Shown: positions 47,402 to 56,615, numbered from the stretch's first letter. The stretch: 64,000 nucleotides of DNA from Dinoroseobacter shibae DFL 12 = DSM 16493 (GCF_000018145.1 NC_009952.1:1860001-1924000), one strand, 5' to 3'. Notes: generated by a model from the letters alone, not told the origin. Translations and numbers: made by a program.

Positions 47402-49183
47402 TCAGACGACCTGCTGCGGGCGCATGTCCTCGCGATTGATCCCGGCAACCGAGACCGGCTTTTTCATCGCGTCGCGGCGGAAAGGCTCGCCCAGTTCCTG
47501 GTTCAGCACGACTTCGATGAAGGTGGTCACGCCATCGTTCATCTGCTCGCGCACAGCGGTGTTGAGCGCATCGGTCAGCTCTTCCATGCCGGTGCATTGC
47601 ACGCCCTTGAGGCCGCAGCCCTTGGCGATCTCGGCATAGTTGACGCCCTCGTTCAGCTCGGTGCCGACGAAGTTGTCCTCGAACCACAGGGTCGTGTTGC
47701 GCTTTTCCGCGCCCCACTGGTAGTTGCGGAACACCACCATGGTGATCGCCGGCCAGTCGCCGCGCCCGCAGGCGGTCATCTCGTTCATCGAGATGCCGAA
47801 GGCGCCGTCCCCGGCAAAGCCCACCACGGGGACGTCCGGGCAGCCGATCTTGGCGCCGAGGATCGCCGGCAGGCCGTAGCCGCAGGGTCCGAAGAGGCCG
47901 GGCGCGAGGTACTTGCGGCCCTTCTCGAAGGACGGATAGGCGTTGCCGATGGCGCAGTTGTTGCCAATGTCGGAGCTGATGATCGCGTCCTTGGGCAGCG
48001 CGGACATGATCGCACGCCAGGCCTGGCGCGGCGACATGTGATCGGGCTTGGCCTTGCGGGCGCGCTCGTTCCAGTCGATGCCCTCGTCGGAATCGTCCTC
48101 GTGATCCATCGAAGACAGTTCCTGCGCCCAGCGGGATTTGGTCAGCGCGATCAGTTCCTTGCGCGCCTTGCGGCCCTTGTCGCCCGCCCCGTCGGAGAGG
48201 TTCTCCAGAAGCTGCTCGGCCACGCGCTTGGCGTCGCCCTGGATGGCCACGTCGACCTTCTTGGTCAGACCGATGCGGTCGGAGTTGATGTCGACCTGGA
48301 TGATCTTGGCGTCCTTCGGCCAGTAGTCGATGCCGTAGCCGGGCAGCGTGCTGAACGGGTTCAGACGGTTACCGAGGGCCAGGACCACGTCGGCCTTCTG
48401 GATGATCTCCATCGCCGCCTTGGAGCCGTTATAGCCCAGCGGGCCAACGCCCAGCGGGTGCGAGCCGGGGAAGGCATCGTTGTGCTGGTAGTTGCAGGCC
48501 ACGGGCGCATCCAGCGCTTCGGCCAGTTTGGCGGACGCCTCGATCCCGCCGGACAGGACCACGCCCGCGCCGTTCAGGATCACCGGGAACTCGGCTTCGG
48601 AGAGCAGCTTGGCGGCGTCCTTGACGGCCTGCTCGCCACCCTGCGGGCGCTCCAGACGGATGATCTGGGGCAGCTCGATGTCGATCACCTGGGTCCAGTA
48701 GTCGCGCGGGATGTTGATCTGCGCCGGGGCGGAGCCGCGCCAGGCTTTCTCGATCACCCGGTTCAGGACTTCGGCCATGCGCGAGGGGTCGCGGACCTCT
48801 TCCTGGTAGCACACCATGTCCTCGAACAGTTTCATCTGCTCGATTTCCTGGAAGCCGCCCTGGCCGATGGTCTTGTTGGCCGCCTGGGGCGTGACCAGCA
48901 GAAGCGGCGTGTGGTTCCAGTAGGCGGTCTTCACGGGCGTCACGAAGTTGGTGATGCCGGGGCCGTTCTGGGCGATCATCATCGACATCTTGCCCGTGGC
49001 GCGGGTGTAGCCGTCGGCGATCATGCCGCCGGAGGTTTCATGGGCACAGTCCCAAAACTTGATGCCCGCCTGCGGGAACAGGTCGGAGATCGGCATCATG
49101 GCGGAACCGATAATGCCGAAGGCGTTGTCGATACCGTGCATCTGCAGAACCTTCACGAAGGCCTCTTCGGTCGTCATTTTCAT
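47402..49183 (-). CDS. xsc: Sulfoacetaldehyde acetyltransferase
   Basis: Thiamine-diphosphate enzyme that cleaves sulfoacetaldehyde with phosphate to sulfite and acetyl phosphate, the C-S bond-breaking step. The 593-residue protein has the conserved Glu49 in AHETSGGMIADGYTRATG, and the ThDP/Mg motif GDGAFGISMNEMTACGRGDW...VVFRNYQWG. Strong colinearity with Xsc, in particular the KTIGQGGFQEIEQM segment, separates it from acetolactate synthases. AGAAAGGA precedes ATG 49183. It lies 24 bases after tauY. Confidence 0.96.
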   Translation of the reverse strand: MKMTTEEAFVKVLQMHGIDNAFGIIGSAMMPISDLFPQAGIKFWDCAHETSGGMIADGYTRATGKMSMMIAQNGPGITNFVTPVKTAYWNHTPLLLVTPQAANKTIGQGGFQEIEQMKLFEDMVCYQEEVRDPSRMAEVLNRVIEKAWRGSAPAQINIPRDYWTQVIDIELPQIIRLERPQGGEQAVKDAAKLLSEAEFPVILNGAGVVLSGGIEASAKLAEALDAPVACNYQHNDAFPGSHPLGVGPLGYNGSKAAMEIIQKADVVLALGNRLNPFSTLPGYGIDYWPKDAKIIQVDINSDRIGLTKKVDVAIQGDAKRVAEQLLENLSDGAGDKGRKARKELIALTKSRWAQELSSMDHEDDSDEGIDWNERARKAKPDHMSPRQAWRAIMSALPKDAIISSDIGNNCAIGNAYPSFEKGRKYLAPGLFGPCGYGLPAILGAKIGCPDVPVVGFAGDGAFGISMNEMTACGRGDWPAITMVVFRNYQWGAEKRNTTLWFEDNFVGTELNEGVNYAEIAKGCGLKGVQCTGMEELTDALNTAVREQMNDGVTTFIEVVLNQELGEPFRRDAMKKPVSVAGINREDMRPQQVV

Positions 49184-49207
49184 CGGTCTTGTCCTTTCTT
49201 CAGGAAT

Positions 49208-50602
49208 TCAGAGAATTTCGTCGCGTACGTAGTAGTAGGGATAGGCGATCCGCTGGCCCAACCTGCGGAAGGGGGTGAGGATGCCGTGGCTCGGCAGTTG
49301 CGAGGTGAAGATCGGCAGCTTCAGCTCCCGGCCCTGCCCCGCCACCATCTGCGCCATGCGCTTGCCGGCCTGTGCGGAGTACATGACCCCGTTGCCGCCA
49401 TAGCCCATCGCGTAGAAGATCGTCTGCTTCGGGTCGGGCTGGAAGATGCGGGGCATCATGTCGTGGCTGACATCCACCCATCCCCACCAGGAGTAATCCA
49501 GCTCGATGCCTTCGAGCGCCGGGAACTTGCGGTAGAGCCCTTTTTGCAGCAGATCCAGGTGCTTGGGGTTCTCCGCATCCGGGCCCGTGATGGCGCTGCG
49601 ACTGCCGATCTGGACGCGGCCATCGGGCAGGAAGCGGTAGTAATGCCGCAAGGTCCGGGTGTCGGTCAGGGGCGATTTCACCTGGAAGCCGCATTCGGCC
49701 TTCTCGTCATCGGTCAGCGGACGCGTCACGATGGAGTTGGACAGGATCGGCATCAGCCGGTGCTTGGTCTTCTCGTTCAGCCCCGGCGGAGTGTAGCCGG
49801 CCGTGGCCAGCGCCACCGCACGCGCGCGCACGGTCCCGCCCGGTGTGGTCAGGTGATGCACGCCGTCGACGATCTTCCAGCCCATGACCGGGCTGGCGGT
49901 ATGGATCTTGGCCCCGAGCTTGCGCGCCAGCCGGACATAGCTGAAGGCCAGCTTGGCGGCGTGCACCGAGGTGCCGTCAGGCTCCCACAGGGCGCCGTGG
50001 GCCTCCTGGTCGCGCACGTATCTCTCGTGCAGCTCCGCGCGGGACACCATGCGCGCGCCGTAGCCGAACACGTCGTTGAGCACGGCGCATTCCTTGGCCA
50101 GCTTCGGCATGACCTTGTCGCGGTGGGCGGTGTAGAAATGGCCCCCCGTCTGCGGATCGCAGTCGATGTCGTCGGACCCGATCAGGTCGTTGAACAGCTC
50201 GAACGCCTCGCAGACTTCGGCGTGCATGTCCTTGGCGACCTCGACGCCCCAGCGCTTGATCCACTCGGACCGCTTGAGGCGGCCGGACGAGATCTGCGCC
50301 TGCCCGCCATTGCGGGTGGAGCAGCCCCAGGCAACGGTGTTGGCTTCGAGAACATGGGCCTTGATGCCATGCTCCTTGGCCAGGTGGATCGCCGTGGATA
50401 GCCCGGTATAGCCGGAGCCCACGACCACCACGTCGGCGTCGATATCCCCCGTGATCGGGCCGTCATCCTCGGGCGGGGTGCCCGCGGTGTCGATCCAGTA
50501 GGTCGGCGCGTGGTCCCGGTTATGCCCCGGGCCCGCGTCGATGATCGGATCGTAGCGTGGATCGTAGCTGGCCTTGGGCCAGTGCTTCGGTCTGTGTGGC
50601 AT
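49208..50602 (-). CDS. tauY: Taurine dehydrogenase large subunit (FAD-dependent)
   Basis: Flavin oxidoreductase of the glycine/D-amino-acid oxidase (DAO) family, 464 residues. The dinucleotide-binding fold is VVVVGSGYTGLSTAIHLAKEHG followed by the ARNGGQAQ-type active-site loop (CSTRNGGQAQ), and the C-terminal FAD-contact segment is YAMGYGGNGVMYSA. With TauX it oxidises taurine to sulfoacetaldehyde and ammonium, passing electrons to the respiratory chain. Identification rests on position between tauX and xsc plus family. tauX ends 27 bp upstream. Confidence 0.9.
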   Translation of the reverse strand: MPHRPKHWPKASYDPRYDPIIDAGPGHNRDHAPTYWIDTAGTPPEDDGPITGDIDADVVVVGSGYTGLSTAIHLAKEHGIKAHVLEANTVAWGCSTRNGGQAQISSGRLKRSEWIKRWGVEVAKDMHAEVCEAFELFNDLIGSDDIDCDPQTGGHFYTAHRDKVMPKLAKECAVLNDVFGYGARMVSRAELHERYVRDQEAHGALWEPDGTSVHAAKLAFSYVRLARKLGAKIHTASPVMGWKIVDGVHHLTTPGGTVRARAVALATAGYTPPGLNEKTKHRLMPILSNSIVTRPLTDDEKAECGFQVKSPLTDTRTLRHYYRFLPDGRVQIGSRSAITGPDAENPKHLDLLQKGLYRKFPALEGIELDYSWWGWVDVSHDMMPRIFQPDPKQTIFYAMGYGGNGVMYSAQAGKRMAQMVAGQGRELKLPIFTSQLPSHGILTPFRRLGQRIAYPYYYVRDEIL

Positions 50603-50629
50603 TTTGGTGCTCCATCAAGGAGATGAAAG

Positions 50630-51016
50630 TTATGCTTTGAACGGGGGCCGGGATTTGCGCAGGGCCTGTTTGACGACGATCTTGCCGTCGCGCAGGGTGA
50701 AGAGGTCCGCACCCTGTGCCTCGACGCGCATGCCGTCGGCATCGGTCCCCGAGAAGGTCCATTCCGACACCGCGCGGTCGCCATGCACGAAATGGCTGTG
50801 GTGGTCCCAATGGGCGTCCGACATGGAGCCCCAGACCCCGGAGAAGGCCTTGGCGATCGCCTCGGCGCCATCGATGCGGGTGCCGTGGGCCTCGTTGCCG
50901 CCGACGGTGTAGAACACGCAATCGTCGGCGAAATGGGTCATCACGCCGTCGATGTCATGCCGGTTGAAGGCATCGAAGGTCTCGGACAGGTCCTGGGCGG
51001 TCAGTGTCTTGGTCAT
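50630..51016 (-). CDS. tauX: Taurine dehydrogenase small subunit (SnoaL/NTF2-like fold)
   Basis: Small 128-residue protein with an NTF2/SnoaL-like cone fold (FDAFNRHDIDGVMTHFADDCVFYTVGG...VWGSMSDAHWDHHSHFVHGDRAVSEWTFSGT). In Paracoccus and Rhodobacter the corresponding protein is TauX, the small subunit paired with TauY. Its exact contribution to catalysis is not known from sequence. The gene lies 24 bp after the usp gene and 27 bp before tauY. Confidence 0.85.
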   Translation of the reverse strand: MTKTLTAQDLSETFDAFNRHDIDGVMTHFADDCVFYTVGGNEAHGTRIDGAEAIAKAFSGVWGSMSDAHWDHHSHFVHGDRAVSEWTFSGTDADGMRVEAQGADLFTLRDGKIVVKQALRKSRPPFKA

Positions 51017-51040
51017 CGGTGATACTCCTGTTATTGGGGG

Positions 51041-51544
51041 CTAGGCGCTCGGGGCGGTATCGCGATACGGGACCACGAGCGTCGGAATGGTGGATCGGCG
51101 CAGAACGCGTTTCGCGACGGTGCCGAGGAAGGTGTGCGAGAAGCCGTGTTCATGGGCCCCCAGCACGATCAGGTCGCATTCCAGTTCGGTCGCCCGGCGC
51201 AGGATGACCTCGGCCGGGTGGCCATCGACCAGCTCGATCGACGCCACCTGGTTCTGGATGTCGCGGTCTTCCTCGCTGACATGGGCCCAGAATTCGCGCT
51301 GGCGCTCGGCCATGACAGTCTTGAGATGGGCATGCCGGGCCTTGTCGGCGGTTTCGCTGGATCCGGTGGTCTGCATGTAGAGTTGCAGCGCGATCCGGGT
51401 CTCGTCGCTCATCGGCTGGACCGCGTGCACCAGGTGCAGCTTGGCGCCGGTCACCGCCGCCAGGTTGGCCGCGTGGCACATGGTATAGGCCGAGTGCTTG
51501 GACAGGTCGGTCGCGCACAGGATGTGGGTGATCATCTGTTTCAT
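51041..51544 (-). CDS. uspA: Universal stress protein in the taurine operon
   Basis: UspA-domain protein of 167 residues with the ATP-binding signature at the C-terminus (LIVLGAHEHGFSHTFLGTVAKRVLRRSTIPTLVVP). A Usp gene is a regular companion of TRAP transporters and is part of the homologous taurine clusters. ATG 51544 has GGAG upstream; the in-frame TTG at 51556 is less likely. It may gate or sense energy for the TauKLM transporter, an inference from such pairings. Confidence 0.9.
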   Translation of the reverse strand: MKQMITHILCATDLSKHSAYTMCHAANLAAVTGAKLHLVHAVQPMSDETRIALQLYMQTTGSSETADKARHAHLKTVMAERQREFWAHVSEEDRDIQNQVASIELVDGHPAEVILRRATELECDLIVLGAHEHGFSHTFLGTVAKRVLRRSTIPTLVVPYRDTAPSA

Positions 51545-51568
51545 GGGAAACTCCAATTCCGACCGGGG

Positions 51569-52909
51569 TCAGTAGCCGAGAAGCCGCGGTAGCCAGAGCG
51601 TGATTTCGGGGACGAAGGCGATGATGAAGATCGCGACCGTGTTGATGAAGGCGAAGGGCAGTGCCGCGACCGAGATCCGCTCGATCGAGATGTTCGAGAT
51701 GCCCGAGGCGATGAACAGGTTCTCCCCCAGGGGCGGGGTCTGGAACCCGATTCCGAGACAGCACACCATGACCACACCGAAATGGATCGGGTCGATGCCG
51801 ACGCTGTAGGCCACCGGCAGCATCACCGGCACCAGGATCAGGATGGTGGCCAGCGTTTCCATGAACATGCCGACAAACAGCAGGAACAGGATCACCAGCG
51901 TCCAGATGATGTAGATGTTGTCGGTGATCGACAGCATGCCATTGGCGATCACGGCGGGGATCTGGTTTTCCACCAGCAGCCGCCCGAAAACGGTCGCGGT
52001 GAACATGATCAGCAGCACCCGCCCGGTCAGCCAGGTCGTGGTCTCCAGCGCGGTGAAGAGCTTCTGCCAGCTCAACTCGCGGTAGATGACCGTGCCCACC
52101 ACCAGCGTGTAGAAGATCGCCACGATGGCCGCCTCGGTCGGCGTGAAGAAGCCCGAATAGATGCCGCCCAGGATCACCAGCGGCGCCATGAGCGCCCAGA
52201 AGCCGCGATACAACTCGCACCAGATCTGGCGCGCGGACCAGCCCTCGGCGGAGCCCTTGTAGCCGTGCTTCTTGGCCAGGATGTAGTTCATCAGCAGCAG
52301 GCTGCCGGCGATCAGGAAGGCAGGCATGAAGCCGGCGATGAACAGTTTCGGGATCGACACGGTCTGGAAGGTGCCGAATTTCTCCACCGCTTCGGGCGGC
52401 GCGGGCATGCCGAGCGCGGCGATGCCGAAGATGATGAGCGGAATCGAGGGCGGGATCACGATGCCCAGGCCGCCCGACGACGCGGTGATGGCCGAGGAAT
52501 AGCTGCGCCCGTAGCCGCGCTGGATCATCGCCGGGATCATCAGCATGCCGACGGCCGCCGTCGTCGCGGGCCCGGAGCCCGAGATCGCCCCGAAGAACAG
52601 GCAGGCGAACACGGTTGCCGCGGACATGCCGCCGGTGAAGGGCCCCGCGAAGCTCTCGGCCACGTTGATCAGCCGCCGCGACAGTCCGGATGCCTCCATC
52701 AGGGCGCCCGCCAGGATGAAGGCCGGCAGGGCCATCAGCGGGAAGGAGCCCACCGAGGTGAAGGCGATCTGCACGAACTTGATCGGGTTCTCGCCGAGAT
52801 AGAGGAAGGAGATCAGCGTGGAGACCCCGAGCGCGACCGTGATCGGTGCGCCGATCAGCAACAGCGTCAGGAACCCGCCGAACAGGATCAGGATGATTTC
52901 GCTTTCCAT
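51569..52909 (-). CDS. tauM: TRAP transporter large membrane subunit (DctM), taurine import
   Basis: Twelve-helix DctM-type subunit of 446 residues that carries substrate across the membrane using the sodium gradient. Landmarks are LMALPAFILAGALMEASGLSRRLI, GPATTAAVGMLMIPAMI and ITASSGGLGIVIPPSIPLIIFG, the last being the typical DctM pore segment. It overlaps the tauL stop by one base (TAATG). Taurine specificity is inferred from the cluster. Confidence 0.93.
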   Translation of the reverse strand: MESEIILILFGGFLTLLLIGAPITVALGVSTLISFLYLGENPIKFVQIAFTSVGSFPLMALPAFILAGALMEASGLSRRLINVAESFAGPFTGGMSAATVFACLFFGAISGSGPATTAAVGMLMIPAMIQRGYGRSYSSAITASSGGLGIVIPPSIPLIIFGIAALGMPAPPEAVEKFGTFQTVSIPKLFIAGFMPAFLIAGSLLLMNYILAKKHGYKGSAEGWSARQIWCELYRGFWALMAPLVILGGIYSGFFTPTEAAIVAIFYTLVVGTVIYRELSWQKLFTALETTTWLTGRVLLIMFTATVFGRLLVENQIPAVIANGMLSITDNIYIIWTLVILFLLFVGMFMETLATILILVPVMLPVAYSVGIDPIHFGVVMVCCLGIGFQTPPLGENLFIASGISNISIERISVAALPFAFINTVAIFIIAFVPEITLWLPRLLGY

Positions 52910-53475
52910 TAGTTCTGCTCCTCATCGCGGCGCGGCTTGCGTGCGGCGTCGTCGGTTCCAGCGCGGACTTCGTCGAGGTCGATGGCGTCGGGATCGCGCA
53001 AATCCTCGCCCAGAACGATCTTGCGGTAATTCACCTGCAGAACCCGGAACGTCATCAGCGAGAACGCGATGGGCAGCACGATGTAGACCCAGCTGAGGTG
53101 GAACCCCATGGTCTGGGACGACTGGAACCGGTTCATCTTGTTGAAGATGAAATCGATCGCCAGGTAGACGAAATAGACGTTGAAGAAGATCCAGAAGAGA
53201 TCGGCAAACGCCTCGATATACTTGATTTTGCGCGGTGGCAGGAACTTGAACTGAAAGGTGACGCGGTTATGCGCGCCCATCTTGGCGGCATAGCTGGCCC
53301 CGAAGAACACGAACCAGACGAACATGTAGATCGACAGCTCTTCGACCCACGAGAACGAGAAGTCGAACAGTGTCCGGACGATCACCTGCAGGAACAGCAG
53401 GCAAACGAAGATCGCCAGCAAGGTCCGACAGATGTAGCTCTCGATATTGTCGACGATGTGCCAGAATTTGGTCAT
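52909..53475 (-). CDS. tauL: TRAP transporter small membrane subunit (DctQ), taurine import
   Basis: Four-helix DctQ subunit of 188 residues (SWVEELSIYMFVWFVFFGASYAAKMGAHNRV is the family hallmark, spanning helices 2-3). The C-terminal 35 residues are charged and soluble, longer than in typical DctQ proteins. It lies 63 bp after tauK, with a perfect hairpin in between, and is coupled to tauM. Confidence 0.92.
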   Translation of the reverse strand: MTKFWHIVDNIESYICRTLLAIFVCLLFLQVIVRTLFDFSFSWVEELSIYMFVWFVFFGASYAAKMGAHNRVTFQFKFLPPRKIKYIEAFADLFWIFFNVYFVYLAIDFIFNKMNRFQSSQTMGFHLSWVYIVLPIAFSLMTFRVLQVNYRKIVLGEDLRDPDAIDLDEVRAGTDDAARKPRRDEEQN

Positions 53476-53496
53476 GGTCCCCTCCCACTCGGCTGA

Positions 53497-53520
53497 GACA
53501 GGCGCCCGGGGGCGCCTGTC
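53497..53520 (-). other. Perfect 10-bp-stem hairpin between tauK and tauL
   Basis: GACAGGCGCC (53497-53506) is exactly complementary to GGCGCCTGTC (53511-53520), with a four-base loop. It has no T-run and lies 18 bases after the tauK stop. Such intercistronic hairpins commonly stabilise the binding-protein message so that more SBP than permease is made. Confidence 0.8.
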
Positions 53521-53538
53521 ATGCTTTCGGCGTCCGAC

Positions 53539-54555
53539 TTATTCGGTGACGGGATCGCGGCCGATCTCGGCCAGGACGGCATTCATCTTCTCGATGCCGC
53601 CGATGCTGTCGTAGAATTTCGGCCAGACGGCCTCGGTCGCGAGCGTGATGAACTCTTCCTCGTTGTTCACCGGATCCATGATCTCCATGCCCTTTTCGAT
53701 GAGCAGTTCCTTGATCTCGGCTTCCTTCTCGCGGAGGAACTGGGACGAGGCGGCCGTGGCGCGCTTGCCGGCTTCGAGAACGATCTCCTGGTCTTCGGCG
53801 GAGAGTTCCTGAAACACCTGCTCGGAGATGATCAGCGGCTCGATCGAGAAGATGTAGCGCAGGTTCGTGACGTACTTCTGTACCTCGTAGAACTTCATCG
53901 CGTTGATGGTGATGTAGGGATTGTCCTGGCCATCGACGACCTGGGTCTGCAGGCCGGCGAAGGTCTCGGACCATGCCATCGGCGTCGGGCTGATGCCCCA
54001 GGCCTTGTAGGTGTCGATCATGATCTCGTTCTTGGGAACGCGGATCACCAACCCCTGCAGGTCGGCGACCGAGGTGACCGGCTGCTTGGAGTTGGTCAGG
54101 CGCCGGAAGCCGGTGTAGGTCCAGGCAATGATGCGCACGCCTGCGTCGTTGATGGTGTTCTCGGTCAGCTCTGCGCCGATCGGACCCTGGGTCAGCTTCT
54201 CGGCATCTTCGAGGCTGAGGATGACATAGGGCAGCGAGAACACGCCCACGGTGGGCGAGAAGGGCGTGACGTTGTTGATGGCCAGGATCGACATGTCGAG
54301 CGTGCCGATGGCGGCCTCGTTGACGGTGTCCTGCTCGGAGCCGAGCTGTCCGTTCAGGAACAGGGTTCCGGTGTGCTCACCGCCCGAAAGTTCTTCGAGG
54401 GCTTCGACGAAGGCGAGACCGGTGGCCTCCTGGCTGCTGCCGCCGCTGTCACCGACGGCGATCTTGAAGTTCTTTGCATCGGCCACGCCCATGCTCATGA
54501 TGGTCGCGGTCAGTGCAATTGCCGCACTGGACGTCATCCGGGAAAGAAATGTCAT
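53539..54555 (-). CDS. tauK: TRAP transporter substrate-binding protein (DctP), taurine import
   Basis: Periplasmic binding protein of 338 residues with a signal peptide (MTFLSRMTSSAAIALTATI to about ADA). It has the DctP core, including the ligand arginine in GLVIRVPKN and the AWSETFAGLQTQVVDGQDNP hinge segment. ATG 54555 is preceded by GGAGGA; the upstream ATG at 54567 contains that ribosome site and is rejected. It is the first gene of the operon, divergent from tauR, so its promoter is the one TauR is expected to control. Confidence 0.93.
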   Translation of the reverse strand: MTFLSRMTSSAAIALTATIMSMGVADAKNFKIAVGDSGGSSQEATGLAFVEALEELSGGEHTGTLFLNGQLGSEQDTVNEAAIGTLDMSILAINNVTPFSPTVGVFSLPYVILSLEDAEKLTQGPIGAELTENTINDAGVRIIAWTYTGFRRLTNSKQPVTSVADLQGLVIRVPKNEIMIDTYKAWGISPTPMAWSETFAGLQTQVVDGQDNPYITINAMKFYEVQKYVTNLRYIFSIEPLIISEQVFQELSAEDQEIVLEAGKRATAASSQFLREKEAEIKELLIEKGMEIMDPVNNEEEFITLATEAVWPKFYDSIGGIEKMNAVLAEIGRDPVTE

Positions 54556-54659
54556 ATGGTCCTCCATTTTTGGCTGCGCCTTGGCGCATCGCTTGCAGGA
54601 AATGCGTCATGTCCTCCCCCCAAGCTGTGGGCTGGTTAAGGCGAATCCCGGACTCGACG

Positions 54660-54691
54660 TTAGGGCCAGAAATTTTATTGACTTAGACCAG
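54660..54691. promoter_or_regulatory. Candidate TauR operator: two direct repeats in the tauK-tauR gap
   Basis: TTAGGGCCAG (54660-54669) and CTTAGACCAG (54682-54691) start 22 bp apart, two helical turns. Read on the minus strand they are CTGGCCCTAA and CTGGTCTAAG. These resemble the CTGGACTTAA direct repeats that, as I recall, were described for TauR in Rhodobacter capsulatus. They lie about 105-135 bases before tauK, where an activator of that operon would bind, and only 20 bases before tauR, so autoregulation is possible. Confidence 0.6.
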
Positions 54692-54711
54692 TTCGGCTAA
54701 CATGCTGAGCC

Positions 54712-56187
54712 ATGGCCAAACCTCGTATCGCGGCGGATGTCTTCTTTCTCGACCGGACGACCAACAGACCGCTGCAAACCCAGATTCGCGAAACCGTCGT
54801 GGCGTCGATCCTGTCCAAGCAGGCGTTGCCGGGGGCGCTGATGCCGTCCTCGCGCAAGCTGGCCGCGCATCTCGGGGTCGCGCGGATGACCGTCACCCTG
54901 GCCTTTCAGGAGCTGGTCTCGCAGGGCTATCTCGAAGCCCACAGCCGCAGCGGCTACCGTGTGGCCGACACCGAGACCCTGTCGCTGCTGCCCGTGGGGA
55001 CCGAGGCCGAACCGGTCGACAACAGTGCGCTTTGGCGCAACGTGCTGTCGGAGAACCTGCGCGCCCGGCGCCGGGTGATCAAGCCGAAGGACTGGCGCGC
55101 CCTGCCCTACCCGTTCGTTTTCGGCGAGATGGACACCAGCCTGTTCAATCACACCGCCTGGCGCGAATGCGTCCGGCAGGCGATGGGCACGCGGGATTTC
55201 GACCTGATGGCCAGCAACGAGGCCACCGACGACCCGCTCCTGGTCGACTACATCCTGTCGCGGATGTTGCCGCGGCGGGGGATCACGGCCACGCGCGACC
55301 AGGTGCTGATCACCGTTGGGGCGCAGAATGCCCTGTGGCTGGCGATCGAGCTTCTGACCCGCGCGCCGCTGAAGGCGATCTGCGAGAACCCGTGCTATCC
55401 CGACACGCTGCAGGCGCTGCGCTGGTGCGGGGCGGAGGTCACGACGGTGGATGTGGACCGCGACGGGCTGGTGCCGCAGGACATTCCCGCGGGCACCCAG
55501 GCGGTGTTCGTCACCCCCAGCCACCATGCCCCCACGGGCGCCACGCTGACGCGGGCACGGCGCGAACGGCTGCTGGAGATGGCGCAGGCGCGCGATTTCA
55601 TCGTCGTGGAGGACGATTACGAGTTCGAGATGAGCTTTCTCGAACCGCCGAGCCCGGCGCTGAAGGCGATGGACCGGCATCAGCGCGTGCTCTATGCGGG
55701 CAGCTTTTCCAAGGCGATGTTTCCGGGGCTGCGGCTGGGCTACCTGGTTGGTCCGGCGCCGGTGATCGCCGAGGCGAAGGAGTTGCGCACGATGATGCTG
55801 CGCCATCCGCCCGGGCATCTGCAGCGCACGGCGGCCTATTTCCTGGCGCAGGGTCACTACGATCTGCTCATGCGCGACATGCGGCGGGAGTTCGCCAAGC
55901 GCCGCATGGCCGCGGTGGAGGCGTTGGACGGAACCGCCCTGGAGATGGTGGGTGCGGCCCGGTTCGGGGGCACGAGCCTGTGGATCAAGGCGCCGGACGG
56001 GGTCGATACCGTGGCGCTGGGTCAAGCGCTGCTGCGCGACGGCGTGGTGATCGAGCCGGGTGCGCCGTTCTTCAGCGGCCCGGACCAACCGACGGAATTC
56101 TTCCGGCTGGGCTATTCCTCGATCCCGGCGGACCGGATCGCCGAAGGGATCCGCCGGATCGACGCCAAGGTTGCGGAGTTCTGCTAG
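54712..56187 (+). CDS. tauR: MocR/GntR-type taurine regulator TauR
   Basis: Transcription factor of 491 residues: an N-terminal GntR winged helix (about 15-80; LHTQIRETV-type helix, SRKLAAHLGVARMTVTLAFQELVSQGYL), a linker, and an aminotransferase-fold effector domain. The PLP lysine is Lys334 in LYAGSFSKAMFPGLRLGYL; VVEDDYEFE is the PLP-ring aspartate region. In relatives TauR with PLP and taurine activates the taurine genes. It is divergent from tauK across 156 bp containing the candidate operators. The ATG is very near the operator, so the transcript leader must be short. Confidence 0.92.
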   Translation: MAKPRIAADVFFLDRTTNRPLQTQIRETVVASILSKQALPGALMPSSRKLAAHLGVARMTVTLAFQELVSQGYLEAHSRSGYRVADTETLSLLPVGTEAEPVDNSALWRNVLSENLRARRRVIKPKDWRALPYPFVFGEMDTSLFNHTAWRECVRQAMGTRDFDLMASNEATDDPLLVDYILSRMLPRRGITATRDQVLITVGAQNALWLAIELLTRAPLKAICENPCYPDTLQALRWCGAEVTTVDVDRDGLVPQDIPAGTQAVFVTPSHHAPTGATLTRARRERLLEMAQARDFIVVEDDYEFEMSFLEPPSPALKAMDRHQRVLYAGSFSKAMFPGLRLGYLVGPAPVIAEAKELRTMMLRHPPGHLQRTAAYFLAQGHYDLLMRDMRREFAKRRMAAVEALDGTALEMVGAARFGGTSLWIKAPDGVDTVALGQALLRDGVVIEPGAPFFSGPDQPTEFFRLGYSSIPADRIAEGIRRIDAKVAEFC

Positions 56188-56615
56188 GCTGCGGACGCAT
56201 GGATTTCCGCGTGGCAGCGCGAGGCGCGTTTTGAGAACGAGCGGTGAGCATGTGGACCCTTCTGGCCGACGCAGGTGCGTCTGCTCCCCTTGCGCCCGAA
56301 GTCCCACGGCCATCCTCGCGGTGATGAGGGGTATGTGCGTTCGGGCATTTTTCAGCCGCGAAGGCTTGGGGCGGCGGGACGCGCCCGGAGGATCGATTGC
56401 GGCCTCTGGAAAACGGGGCGCCGGAGAGACACGTTCTGGCACAGACCGGAGGGCATAGACGGGACGGATGCGCCGCCCGACGGCCACGCCGCCTCGCGCC
56501 GCTGGTTTTCGCCCCCTGCGCAGGGATCCCCCGCGCACAAATCCAGGGCCAGCCTGCGCGACGGATCCGCCCGCCCAGCGAGGAGTGTTGAGCCGGGGAA
56601 CGTATCAGGTGTGGA
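56188..56615. other. 428-bp gene-free region
   Basis: This lies between the tauR stop and tRNA-Leu. The overlapping open frames have high Arg/Gly/Pro content and no motifs, and none has a ribosome site. I see no terminator with a T-run after tauR. Confidence 0.5.

Noticed and set aside
45869-50401. A 1510-codon open frame on the plus strand across the taurine operon
   Set aside because: It is antisense to pta, cupin, tauZ, xsc and tauY, which all have clear motifs and ribosome sites. Its translation is rich in Arg/His/Asp/Gly and matches nothing, as expected for the complement of GC-rich genes.
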